Below are positions 54,020 to 62,869 of a stretch of 64,000 bases of DNA, in pieces; the stretch's first letter is position 1, and every line of letters starts with the position of its first letter. The position numbers were made by a program, and so were the translations under genes. The stretch comes from Methylobacterium sp. PvR107 (GTDB lineage Bacteria; Pseudomonadota; Alphaproteobacteria; Rhizobiales; Beijerinckiaceae). Below the pieces are notes generated by a model. The model made no database searches and was not told the DNA's origin. It worked only from the letters and a program-made list of their open reading frames with translations. The stretch lies in assembly GCF_017833295.1 (NCBI RefSeq), contig NZ_JAFIBW010000001.1:2232001-2296000 (forward strand). The letters are read 5' to 3'.

Positions 54020-56104
54020 ATGCTGAGCCTCAGCTTCACGCCCCTCCTTCCGTGGCCGGCGCTCGCCGTCCTGGGCGTCGTCGTCGCCGTCCTGGCGGTG
54101 TTCGCCGTCCTGGCGCGCGGCCGGACCGCGTTGCTGCGGGTCCTGGTCCTCAGCCTGGTCCTGGCGGCGCTGACCAATCCGGCCCTGGTGCGGGAGGACC
54201 GCGAGCCTGTGAAGGACGTGGCGGCCATCGTGGTCGACCGGTCTGGATCGCAGCAGCTCGGCGACCGCCCGCAGATGACCGAGGCGGTCCGCGCCGAGCT
54301 GCAGCGCCGCTTCGGCGCGCTGACCAATATCGAGCCGCGCTTTATCGACGTGCCCGACGCCAAGGATGGCGATGACGGCACCAAGCTGTTCACCGCCCTG
54401 GGCCAGGCGCTGGCCGATGTCCCTCCGGAGCGGCTCGCCGGGATCGTGATGCTCACCGACGGCGTGGTCCACGACATCCCCGCGTCGATGGCCCAGCTCG
54501 GCATCAAGGCGCCGCTCCACGTGCTGGTGACCGGCCATCCGGATGAGCGCGACCGGCAGATCAAGCTGCTGGAGGCGCCCCGCTTCGGAATCGTCGGCAA
54601 GGACCTGACGATCCGCGCCGAGGTGATGGAGCGCGGCGGCACCGGCCACGCCGTCGTCACCGTGCGCCGCGACGGCGAGGAGATCGGCCGCCGGGATGTC
54701 GCCACCGACAAGCCGTTCTCGCTGACCACCCGCATCGAGCATGGCGGCCCGAACGTGGTGGAGATCGAGGTCGAGCCGCTTCCGGGCGAGCTCACCAATG
54801 TCAACAACCGCGCGGTCCTGCCGATCGAGGGCATCCGCGAGAAGCTCCGGGTGCTGCTCGTCTCCGGCGAGCCCCACCAGGGCGAGCGGACCTGGCGCAA
54901 CCTGCTGAAGTCCGATGCCAACGTCGACCTCGTCCATTTCACCATCCTGCGCCCGCCGGAGAAGCAGGACGGCACGCCGATTTCCGAGCTGTCGCTGATC
55001 GCCTTCCCGACGCGTGAGCTGTTCGTCCAGAAGATCAAGGATTTCGACCTGATCATCTTCGACCGCTACGCCAACCAGAGCGTGCTGCCGCAGGCCTATT
55101 TCGACAATATCGTCCGCTACGTCCGCGAGGGCGGCGCCCTGCTGATCGCCGCCGGCCCCGAATTCGCCGGCCCCGCGAGCCTTGCCCGCACGCGCCTCGC
55201 CGGCATCCTGCCCGGTGATCCGGACGGACGCGTCGTCGAGAAGCCCTACAAGGCGGCGCCGACCCAGACCGGCCAGCGGCACCCGGTCACCCGAGCCCTG
55301 CCGGGCTCGGACGCGAATCCGCCCGCCTGGGGCGATTGGCTGCGCATCATCGAGGCTCGGACCCGCCCGGGCATCCAGCCGATCCTGTCGGGCGCCGAGG
55401 GGCTGCCGCTGCTCGCCCTCTCGCGGGAGGACAAGGGCCGCGTCGCCCTGCTCCTGTCGGACCATGCCTGGCTCTGGGCCCGGGGTTACCAGGAGGGTGG
55501 CCCGTATCTCGACCTGCTGCGCCGCCTCGGCCACTGGCTGATGAAGGAGCCGGCCCTGGAGGAGGAGGCCCTGCGCGCCCAGACCACCGGTCGCGGCCGG
55601 GAGGTGCGGGTCGAGCGGCAGACCATGGCCGACCAGACCGAGCCCGTCACCGTCACCGGACCGACCGGCAAGGTGACGACGCTGACGCTGAAGCCCAGCG
55701 AGCCCGGCCTGTTCACCGGCACCTTCGACGCCGAGACACTCGGGCTGCACACCCTGCGCTCGGGCACCCTCGTGGCCTTCGTCAGCGTCGGACCCGCCAA
55801 TCCGCGCGAGCTCGCCGACGTCTTCAGCGACACCGATCGCCTGAAGGCCGTGGCCGACGGATCGGGCGGCTCGGTCCGCCGGATCGCCGAGGCCGGCGGC
55901 GGCATCCAGGTGCCGCGTCTCGCGGTGGTGCGCGGCGGCCGCCTGGCGGGCGGCGACTGGATCGGCTTCCGGCCAAGCGACAGCGCCAATATCCGCGGCG
56001 TCGAGGTCTATCCGCTGGCGCTGGGTCTGGCGGCGCTCGCCGCGCTCGCCGCCTCCCTGCTCGCCATGTGGCTGGTCGAGGGCCGACGCGGTCGGGCGGC
56101 GTGA
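54020..56104 (+). CDS. VWA/gatase-like membrane protein of the MoxR operon
   Basis: A 694-residue protein with two N-terminal membrane segments (about 8-30 and 36-54), a VWA-like domain (VVDRSGSQQLGD at about 71-82 and MLTDGVVHD), Ig-like domains (about 180-260), a glutamine amidotransferase-like domain (about 275-500; LLVSGEPHQG, RYVREGGALLIAAGP), and a C-terminal membrane segment (about 665-688). This is the usual large partner gene in alphaproteobacterial MoxR-DUF58-DUF4159 operons. The start lies just after the inverted repeat, and the ribosome site GGGAAAGG sits at the end of that repeat. The function is unknown. Confidence 0.83.
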   Translation: MLSLSFTPLLPWPALAVLGVVVAVLAVFAVLARGRTALLRVLVLSLVLAALTNPALVREDREPVKDVAAIVVDRSGSQQLGDRPQMTEAVRAELQRRFGALTNIEPRFIDVPDAKDGDDGTKLFTALGQALADVPPERLAGIVMLTDGVVHDIPASMAQLGIKAPLHVLVTGHPDERDRQIKLLEAPRFGIVGKDLTIRAEVMERGGTGHAVVTVRRDGEEIGRRDVATDKPFSLTTRIEHGGPNVVEIEVEPLPGELTNVNNRAVLPIEGIREKLRVLLVSGEPHQGERTWRNLLKSDANVDLVHFTILRPPEKQDGTPISELSLIAFPTRELFVQKIKDFDLIIFDRYANQSVLPQAYFDNIVRYVREGGALLIAAGPEFAGPASLARTRLAGILPGDPDGRVVEKPYKAAPTQTGQRHPVTRALPGSDANPPAWGDWLRIIEARTRPGIQPILSGAEGLPLLALSREDKGRVALLLSDHAWLWARGYQEGGPYLDLLRRLGHWLMKEPALEEEALRAQTTGRGREVRVERQTMADQTEPVTVTGPTGKVTTLTLKPSEPGLFTGTFDAETLGLHTLRSGTLVAFVSVGPANPRELADVFSDTDRLKAVADGSGGSVRRIAEAGGGIQVPRLAVVRGGRLAGGDWIGFRPSDSANIRGVEVYPLALGLAALAALAASLLAMWLVEGRRGRAA

Positions 56105-56130
56105 GACGATGGTCCCGCGCGCTCCGCAAC

Positions 56131-56160
56131 CTCCCCTCCCCCGCAGAGGGGGGCGGGAGA
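56131..56160. repeat. Partial copy of the 53842-54005 repeat
   Basis: CCTCCCCCGCAGAGGGGGG followed by CGGG repeats the right arm of the inverted repeat at 53943-54005 with one change. It can fold by itself into an 8-bp GC hairpin and lies in the short gap after the VWA gene, where it may end transcripts. Confidence 0.65.
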
Positions 56161-56284
56161 AGCCGCGCCTCCCTCCCCACCGCGCGTGTGCGAGCGCGCT
56201 CGACGCCCGGGCCGCGCCCGGCCTATGACCCTAACTGAACGCCCGCGCGCCGCGCGGGCGCGACGCAACGGAGACAGCCTGCCC

Positions 56285-58198
56285 GTGACAGCGCAGACCG
56301 CGACCGGACGCCTTCTCGCCGCGACTCTTCTCGTCGCCTGCCTCCAGCTCGCCCCGGCGCAGGCGCAGGAACCGGCCGCGATGCCGTCGACGCCGGCGAC
56401 CCTGCCCGCCGCCAACGGCCAGTGGACCCACGCGATCACGCTGATGGGCCAGCCGAAATACGGCCCCGACTTCAAGCATTTCGACTACGCCGACCCGGCC
56501 GCCCCCAAGGGCGGGATGGTCCGCTTCGGCGCGCAGGGCGGGTTCGACAACTTCAACATCGTCGTCGCCGGCCTGAAGGGCGACCTCGAAGGCGGCATCC
56601 AGCAGATCTACGATCCGCTGATGACCGAGTCCTCGGACGAGCCGTTCACGTCCTACGGGCTGCTCGCCGAGGCGGTCCGGATTGCCCCCGATCTCGGCTC
56701 GGTGTCGTACCGGCTGCGCCAGAACGCCCGCTGGCACGACGGCCAGCCGATCACGCCCGAGGACGTGGTCTGGTCCTTCGACGTGCTCAAGGCCAACAGC
56801 CCGTTCTACGCCGCCTATTACCAGACGGTCGCGAAGGCCGAAGCGACCGGGCCGCACGAGGTCACCTTCACCTTCACCGAGACCGGCAACCGCGAGCTGC
56901 CGCAGGTGATCGGGCAGCTGCGCGTCCTGCCCAAGCACTGGTGGACCGCCAAGGACGCCAACGGCAAGCAACGCAGCGTCACCGAGACCACCCTGGAGCC
57001 GCCGCTCGGCTCCGGCCCGTACCGGCTCGCGAAGTTCGAGCCCGGGCGGACCGCGACCTACGCCCGGGTGCCCGACTATTGGGGCAAGGACCTGCCGGTG
57101 AATGCCGGGCGCTACAACTTCGACACCGAGCGCTACGAGTATTTCCGCGACGGCACCGTGCTGGTCGAGGCGCTGAAGGGCGACCTGTACGACTTCCGCG
57201 TCGAGAACATCGCCCGGAACTGGGCCACGGCCTACGACGATTTCCCGGCCGTGAAGGAAGGTCGCCTGATCAAGGAGGCGTTCCCCGACCGCGGCATGGG
57301 CATCATGCAGGCCTTCGTGTTCAACACCCGCAAGGACAAGTTCAAGGATCCGCGCGTGCGCCGGGCCTTCAACCTCGCGATGAACTACGAGGAGATGAAC
57401 AAGGCCCTGTTCTACGGCCTCTACAACCGGATCAATTCCTACTTCTTCGGCTCGGAGCTGGCCTCCTCGGGATTGCCGGAGGGCGACGAGAAGGCGGTCC
57501 TCGAGAGCGTCAAGGACAAGGTCCCGCCATCCGTCTTCACCACGCCGTACACCAACCCGGTCAACGACAGCCCCGAGGCCGTGCGCAAGAACCTGCGCGA
57601 GGCCGTCGGCCTGCTGCGCGAGGCGGGCTACGAGCAGCGCGGCGGCAAGATGGTCAGCAAGGCCACGGGCGAGCCGCTGACCGTCGAGTTCCTGGAATTC
57701 CAGAACACCTTCGAGCGGGTAATCCTGCCGTTCTCGGCGCAGCTGAAGCTCATCGGCATCGAGGCGACGCTGCGGGTGATCGATCAGGCCCAGTACCAGA
57801 ACCGGATCCGCAACTTCGATTTCGACGTCACCACGTCGAACTGGGGCGAGTCGCTCTCGCCGGGCAACGAGCAGCGCGAGTACTGGGGTTCGGCGGCCGC
57901 CGACAAGCCGGGCTCGCGCAACCTGATCGGCATCAAGGATTCGGGCATCGACGCGCTGATCGAGAAGGTGATCTTCGCCAAGGACCGGCCCGCGGTCATC
58001 GCGGCCACCCGCGCCCTCGACCGGGTGCTGCTCGCCCACGATTACGTCGTGCCGCAATGGTCCTCGAACCAACAGCGGACCCTGCGCTGGAACCGCTTCG
58101 GCCACCCTTCGATCCTTCCGCTCTACGCCAGTTCCGGCTTCCCGACCACGTGGTGGTACGACGAGGCGCGGGCCGCGAAGACCGGAGCCCCGCGTTGA
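56285..58198 (+). CDS. Peptide-type ABC transporter substrate-binding protein (YejA-like)
   Basis: A 637-residue periplasmic solute-binding protein of family 5. Signal peptide 1-27 (ending APAQA). It shares the YejA features: HAITLMGQPKYGPDFKHFDYADPAAPKGG at the mature start, YGLLAEAVRI, SFDVLKANSPFYAAYY, and LGSGPYRLAKFEPGR. In the family these proteins bind oligopeptides, including antimicrobial peptides. GTG 56285 with GGAGA 10 bases upstream gives a clean signal peptide; ATG 56225 is a longer option. Its stop overlaps the start of a second binding-protein gene (TTGA). Confidence 0.88.
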   Translation: MTAQTATGRLLAATLLVACLQLAPAQAQEPAAMPSTPATLPAANGQWTHAITLMGQPKYGPDFKHFDYADPAAPKGGMVRFGAQGGFDNFNIVVAGLKGDLEGGIQQIYDPLMTESSDEPFTSYGLLAEAVRIAPDLGSVSYRLRQNARWHDGQPITPEDVVWSFDVLKANSPFYAAYYQTVAKAEATGPHEVTFTFTETGNRELPQVIGQLRVLPKHWWTAKDANGKQRSVTETTLEPPLGSGPYRLAKFEPGRTATYARVPDYWGKDLPVNAGRYNFDTERYEYFRDGTVLVEALKGDLYDFRVENIARNWATAYDDFPAVKEGRLIKEAFPDRGMGIMQAFVFNTRKDKFKDPRVRRAFNLAMNYEEMNKALFYGLYNRINSYFFGSELASSGLPEGDEKAVLESVKDKVPPSVFTTPYTNPVNDSPEAVRKNLREAVGLLREAGYEQRGGKMVSKATGEPLTVEFLEFQNTFERVILPFSAQLKLIGIEATLRVIDQAQYQNRIRNFDFDVTTSNWGESLSPGNEQREYWGSAAADKPGSRNLIGIKDSGIDALIEKVIFAKDRPAVIAATRALDRVLLAHDYVVPQWSSNQQRTLRWNRFGHPSILPLYASSGFPTTWWYDEARAAKTGAPR

Positions 58199-60057
58199 CG
58201 GGCGCCCCGTGGACGCCAACCCGCCGGGGTCTGGTCCTGGGAGCCGGTGCCCTGGCGGCGATCCGGCCGTCGGGCGGGACCTGGGCGGCCGACGCGGAGC
58301 GCCACGGCCTATCCAGTTTCGGCGAGCTGAAATACGGCCCCGCCTTCGAGCACTTCGACTACGTGAACCCGATGGCGCCGCGGGGCGGCCGCTTCTCGGG
58401 CCAGCTCTCGTCGTCGACCGGAAATCAGGCGCTCAACACCTTCAACACGCTCAACATCTACGTGCTGCGCGGCGAGGGTGCCGCCGGGATGAACCTGACC
58501 TTCGACAGCCTGATGGTCCGCGCCCTCGACGAGCCGGATGCGGTCTACGGGCTGCTGGCGCGCTCCGTCGCGGTCAGTCCGGACGGGCTGACCTACACGT
58601 TCTCGCTCCGCCCGCAGGCGCGGTTCCACGACGGCTCGCGTCTCACCGCACAGGACGCCGCCTTCAGCCTCAAGCTCCTGCGCGACAAGGGCCATCCCGA
58701 GATCGCCGAGGTCATCCGGGCCATGACCGATGCGCGGGCCGAGGGTGAGGATCGGCTCGTCGTCACCTTCGCGCCGGACCGCGCCCGCGACCTGCCGCTG
58801 TTCGTGGCGCAATTGCCGATCTTCTCGGCGGCCTATTACGGCGGCCGCGACTTCGAGGCCTCGACCCTTGAGGCACCTCTGGGTTCCGGCCCCTACCGGG
58901 TCGGGGCGGTCGATCCCGGCCGCTCGATCGGGCTGGAGCGGGTGCCGGATTACTGGGCGGCCGATCTGCCGGTGAATGTCGGCCAGAACAGTTTCGACAC
59001 GATCCGCTACGAGTATTTCCGCGACCGGACCGTGGCGTTCGAAGCGTTCAAGAGCGGCGCGTTCACGTTCCGCGAGGAATTCACCGCCCGGGTCTGGGCC
59101 ACCGGCTACGACTTCCCGGCGCTCGCCGAGAGGCGCGTCGTCCGCGAGACGGTGCCGGATGCGCGGCCGAGCGGCACCCAGGGCTGGTGGATCAACACCC
59201 GCCGGGAGGCCTTCCGCGATCCCCGGGTGCGCGAGGCGATCGGCCTGTGCTTCGACTTCGAATGGTCGAACCGCAACCTGATGTACGGCGCCTACACGCG
59301 CACCGCCTCGTTCTTCGAGAATTCCGATCTCAAGGCGACCGGCAAGCCCTCGGCCGAGGAAATCGCCCTGCTGGAACCGCTCAAGGATCTGCCGCCGGAG
59401 GTGTTCGGCGAGGCCTGGACGCCGCCGGTCTCGGACGGATCCGGCCAGGACCGGGCCCTGCTCAAGCGCGCCGACGCGCTGCTGCGCGAGGCGGGCTGCA
59501 CCCGACAGGGGGGAAGCCTCCTGCTGCCCGGCGGGCAGCCGCTGACCCTCGAGTTCCTGGACGACGATCCGGTGTTCCAGGCCGTCACGCAGCCCTTCAT
59601 CCGCAATCTCGGGCTGCTGGGGATCCGGGCGAGCCTCCGCACCGTCGATCCCTCGCAGTATCAAGCGCGGCTCAAGGATTTCGACTTCGATCTCACGGCC
59701 CGCCGTTACGCCAGCGGCATGACGCCGGGCGCGGAGCTGCGCGAGACCTACGGCTCCCGGGCGGCCAGAACCGCGGGATCGAACAACCTGTCGGGGATTG
59801 CGGACCCGGCGATCGACTCGCTGCTGACCGCGATCGCCGACGCCAAGTCGCGGGCGGAGCTCACCACGGCCTGCCGCGCCCTCGACCGGGTGCTCCGGGC
59901 CGGGCGCTACTGGGTGCCGATGTGGTACGGTTCGACCCATCGCCTCGCGCTGTGGGACATTTACGGCCGCCCGGCCAACCCGCCGAAATACGATCTCGGC
60001 GCCCCCGGCACGTGGTGGTTCGACGCCGACAAGGCGAAACGGATCGGGCGGGATTGA
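58195..60057 (+). CDS. Second YejA-like substrate-binding protein with Tat signal
   Basis: A 620-residue paralogue of the preceding protein. The N-terminus has a twin-arginine signal (PTRRGLVLGAGALAA) rather than a Sec signal. The mature part keeps the same landmarks (SFGELKYGPAFEHFDYVNPMAPRGG, LLARSVAVSPDG, LGSGPYRVGAVDPGRS). The TTG start overlaps the preceding TGA and has GGAG 7 bases upstream. Tandem binding proteins before one permease suggest wider substrate range; similarity looks distant, so the duplication is old. Confidence 0.87.
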   Translation: MTGAPWTPTRRGLVLGAGALAAIRPSGGTWAADAERHGLSSFGELKYGPAFEHFDYVNPMAPRGGRFSGQLSSSTGNQALNTFNTLNIYVLRGEGAAGMNLTFDSLMVRALDEPDAVYGLLARSVAVSPDGLTYTFSLRPQARFHDGSRLTAQDAAFSLKLLRDKGHPEIAEVIRAMTDARAEGEDRLVVTFAPDRARDLPLFVAQLPIFSAAYYGGRDFEASTLEAPLGSGPYRVGAVDPGRSIGLERVPDYWAADLPVNVGQNSFDTIRYEYFRDRTVAFEAFKSGAFTFREEFTARVWATGYDFPALAERRVVRETVPDARPSGTQGWWINTRREAFRDPRVREAIGLCFDFEWSNRNLMYGAYTRTASFFENSDLKATGKPSAEEIALLEPLKDLPPEVFGEAWTPPVSDGSGQDRALLKRADALLREAGCTRQGGSLLLPGGQPLTLEFLDDDPVFQAVTQPFIRNLGLLGIRASLRTVDPSQYQARLKDFDFDLTARRYASGMTPGAELRETYGSRAARTAGSNNLSGIADPAIDSLLTAIADAKSRAELTTACRALDRVLRAGRYWVPMWYGSTHRLALWDIYGRPANPPKYDLGAPGTWWFDADKAKRIGRD

Positions 60058-60061
60058 CGCC

Positions 60062-61168
60062 ATGCTCGCCTACATCCTGCGCCGTATCGGCCTGATGATC
60101 CCGACCCTGCTGGGGATCATGCTGATCACCTTCACCATCGTGCAGTTCGCCCCCGGCGGACCGGTGGAGCGGGTGCTGTCCCAGCTCCAGGGCCAGCGCG
60201 ACGGCGCGATGTCGCGCGTGACCGGCGGCTCCGGCGATCTCGGCGGCGCCGCACGCCCCTCCGGCGGCGGCGGCGAGGCGAGTTCCCGCTACCGCGGCGC
60301 GCAGGGCCTCAGCCCCGAATTCATCGCCAAGCTGGAGAAGCAATTCGGCTTCGACAGGCCGGCGCCGGAGCGCTTCGCCAAGATGCTCTGGGACTACGTC
60401 CGATTTGATTTCGGCCGCAGCTACTTCCGCGACGTCACCGTCATCCAGCTGATCAAGGAGCGCCTGCCGGTCTCGATTTCGCTGGGCCTGTGGATGACGC
60501 TTCTGTCCTACGCGATCTCGATCCCGCTCGGTATCCGCAAGGCCGTGAAGGACGGCGAGCGCTTCGACCGCTGGACCTCGTTCGTGGTGATCATCGGCTA
60601 CGCGATCCCGGGCTTCATGTTCGGGCTGATGCTGATCATCCTGTTCGCCGGCGGCTCGTTCTACCAGTTTTTCCCGCTGCGCGGCCTGACCAGCGAGGGA
60701 TGGGAGGGCTTCTCGACCTGGCACAAGGTCACCGACTACGCATGGCACATGGTGCTTCCGCTGACTGCCCTGGTGATCGGCGCCTTCGCCACCTCGACCC
60801 TGCTGACGAAGAACTCGTTCCTCGACGAGATCCGCAAGCAATACGTGCTGACCGCGCGGATGAAGGGATTGTCCGAGCGACGCGTGCTCTACGGCCACGT
60901 CTTCCGCAACGCCATGCTGATCGTAATCGCGGGCTTCCCCGGAGCGTTCATCTCGGCCTTCTTCACAGGCTCGCTTCTGATCGAGACGATCTTTTCGCTC
61001 GACGGGCTCGGGGAACTGTCGTTCCGGGCGATCGTCGGGCGGGATTACCCGGTGGTGTTCGCCACGCTCTACATCTTCTCGCTGCTCGGGCTCGCGGTGA
61101 ACCTGCTCTCCGACCTGATCTACGTCTGGATCGATCCGCGGATCGATTTTTCCGCGCGGGCGACGTGA
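60062..61168 (+). CDS. yejB: Oligopeptide ABC transporter permease YejB
   Basis: A 368-residue inner-membrane permease. First membrane segment at residues 9-30, then a Gly/Ser-rich periplasmic insert (about 48-78), five more segments, and the EAA loop KQYVLTARMKGLSERRVLYGHVFRNA (about 258-283) that contacts the ATPase. The C-terminus is complete. It begins four bases after the second binding-protein gene. The expected yejE permease and yejF ATPase do not follow; the next gene is convergent. Confidence 0.92.
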   Translation: MLAYILRRIGLMIPTLLGIMLITFTIVQFAPGGPVERVLSQLQGQRDGAMSRVTGGSGDLGGAARPSGGGGEASSRYRGAQGLSPEFIAKLEKQFGFDRPAPERFAKMLWDYVRFDFGRSYFRDVTVIQLIKERLPVSISLGLWMTLLSYAISIPLGIRKAVKDGERFDRWTSFVVIIGYAIPGFMFGLMLIILFAGGSFYQFFPLRGLTSEGWEGFSTWHKVTDYAWHMVLPLTALVIGAFATSTLLTKNSFLDEIRKQYVLTARMKGLSERRVLYGHVFRNAMLIVIAGFPGAFISAFFTGSLLIETIFSLDGLGELSFRAIVGRDYPVVFATLYIFSLLGLAVNLLSDLIYVWIDPRIDFSARAT

Positions 61169-61175
61169 GGCTGCG

Positions 61176-61787
61176 TCAGGACAGCGGCGAGCCCGGATCC
61201 GGCAGCGCGATGGTCGAGGTCGCTTCCGCGATCTGGTCCGGGCCGCCCTTCGGCGGCCAGGCGCCGGAGGCGTACGCGGCCGCCCGGAGGGCCGCGCGCT
61301 CCTCCAAGCTGGAGAAGGCCCAGATGTGCGTGATCCGCGGCGGGCCGTCGAGGGCGTAGAGGTTGGTGACGAGGTGCTCGGTATAGGTCCGGGCCGGCGC
61401 GATCGCCGCCTTCCAGGCCGCCAGCGTCGGCGCGAGACCGCCGGGCTTCAGACGGTAGGTGCGAACCTCGTAGACGCCGCCGCGGGATCCGGTGCGCAGC
61501 GGCGGCAGGAACGGGAACGGCGCGTAGCTGTCCATGGACAGGGCCGTGAGGCGATCGCCGGCGTTGAACGGCGCCGCGCTCATCAGGGCGCGCCGCCGCT
61601 CCGCCGTCAAAGCCTCTTGCGTGTCGAAGCCGCGCAGGACGAGTACCTGCCCGAGGGCGCCGATGTCGGTTCGCCAGCAGCCCAGCAGCGTCCCGGCCTC
61701 CGCTTCGGCGGCCCAGGCCCGCGCCTGTTCGCAGACGGGACCGACGGCGAGAATCGGACAGGACAGGGTCGCGAGTTCGTAGAGCAT
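61176..61787 (-). CDS. NIPSNAP-family protein
   Basis: A 203-residue protein with two dimeric alpha-beta (ferredoxin-like) halves. The second shows YEVRTYRLKPGGLAPTLAAWKAAI followed by HIWAFSSLEERAALRAAAYASGAWP, typical of NIPSNAP. Function in bacteria is unclear. ATG 61787 has GGAAG about 10 bases upstream and the longer frame to 61877 is Arg-rich and unlikely. It is convergent with yejB, whose stop lies 8 bases away, with no terminator between. Confidence 0.85.
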   Translation of the reverse strand: MLYELATLSCPILAVGPVCEQARAWAAEAEAGTLLGCWRTDIGALGQVLVLRGFDTQEALTAERRRALMSAAPFNAGDRLTALSMDSYAPFPFLPPLRTGSRGGVYEVRTYRLKPGGLAPTLAAWKAAIAPARTYTEHLVTNLYALDGPPRITHIWAFSSLEERAALRAAAYASGAWPPKGGPDQIAEATSTIALPDPGSPLS

Positions 61788-61832
61788 GGCCTGCTTCCGC
61801 CTTCGATGGGCATTTTCGCCGATGCGGTCCGC

Positions 61833-61927
61833 TCCGTCACTCCGCGCGAAGCGACGGGCCCCAGGGCGGCGCGACATCGGGAGCCGTGGCGCTGCCCCGG
61901 ATTGCTTCGCTTCGCTCGCAAGGACGG
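61833..61927. repeat. Dispersed REP-like element, second copy
   Basis: The unit at 61896-61927, read on the minus strand, is CGTCCTTGCGAGCGAAGCGAAGC followed by AATCCGGGG, closely matching 36728-36760. An inverted, more diverged partner lies at about 61833-61870 (CGTCACTCCGCGCGAAGCGAC). It fills the gap between the NIPSNAP and AraC genes. Confidence 0.6.
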
Positions 61928-61973
61928 CGCCGGGAGTGTCGACGCGAACGAGCGTAACGTCTGACGGACGAAG

Positions 61974-62807
61974 CTAGATCACGTCACTCACCGGTCCAGG
62001 ATCCGTCTGTGTCCGCTCCGGCTGATCCAGAACCCTGGCCACCGTCAGGCGCAGCGCCTGGGCGCTCCGGTAGCCCACCGCCGCCGCCACGGCCTGGGGT
62101 GAGCGCCCCTCGGCCTCCAGCGCCAGGGCGCGGATCACCCGCGCGCGCGCCCGCCAGTCGCCGAAGCTCAGGCCGGTCTCCGCCCGGAAACCGCGGGTCA
62201 GCGTGCGCCGGCTCGCCCCGGCGCGGTCGGCCCAAACGTCGAGATCCGCCCCCGAGGCCGGATCCTCGATCAACCCGAGGCAGACCCGGCGCAGGCGCGG
62301 GTCGCGGGGCAGCGGCAGGACGAGCGGCGTCGCGGGCGCACGGCCGATCTCGTCGAGCACCAGGGCCGCGAGATGGCCGCCGCGCCCGTCCTCGTCATAG
62401 AGCACCGGCTCCGCCGCGAGGGCCGTCAGCGCCGCGGCCAGGAGCGATGAGACCGCGATCACCCGGCAGCCCGTCGGGAAGCCGGTGACGGCGGCAGGAT
62501 CGAGATAGGCCGAGCACATCGCCACCGCACCGTGGGTCGCCACCGCGTGCGGCAGGCGCGGCGGGATCCAGAGGGCGTGGCCCTCAGGCACGACCCAGGT
62601 CCCATCCTCGGCGGACGCCATCATCAGGCCGGCGGTGGCGTAGAGGAGCTGCGCGCGCGGGTGGAAGTGGCGATCCAGCACCATCCCGGCCGCGTAGGCC
62701 TTGGGCATCACCGCGACCGCGCGCGGCACGTCCTGATAGTCAGCCGCGTTCGTGGACCGCGCAGGTCGGTGCGCCGCCGCCAGCGAATTTGGCCCGTTCG
62801 CATACAT
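61974..62807 (-). CDS. AraC-family transcriptional regulator
   Basis: A 277-residue regulator with an N-terminal cupin sensor (about 40-110; DRHFHPRAQLLYATAG, VVPEGHALWIPPRLPHAV) and a C-terminal pair of helix-turn-helix motifs (about 175-265; LDVWADRAGASRRTLTRGFRAETG and SPQAVAAAVGYRSAQALRLT). It diverges from an MFS transporter gene 62 bases away, so it probably controls that transporter and itself in response to a small molecule. Start ATG 62807 fits the family length. Confidence 0.92.
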   Translation of the reverse strand: MYANGPNSLAAAHRPARSTNAADYQDVPRAVAVMPKAYAAGMVLDRHFHPRAQLLYATAGLMMASAEDGTWVVPEGHALWIPPRLPHAVATHGAVAMCSAYLDPAAVTGFPTGCRVIAVSSLLAAALTALAAEPVLYDEDGRGGHLAALVLDEIGRAPATPLVLPLPRDPRLRRVCLGLIEDPASGADLDVWADRAGASRRTLTRGFRAETGLSFGDWRARARVIRALALEAEGRSPQAVAAAVGYRSAQALRLTVARVLDQPERTQTDPGPVSDVI

Positions 62808-62869
62808 ACTCGGCCCGACACCTCCATCGGGTCAGGCTATCAGGGTCCAATCCCGGAGGATACGCCGCG

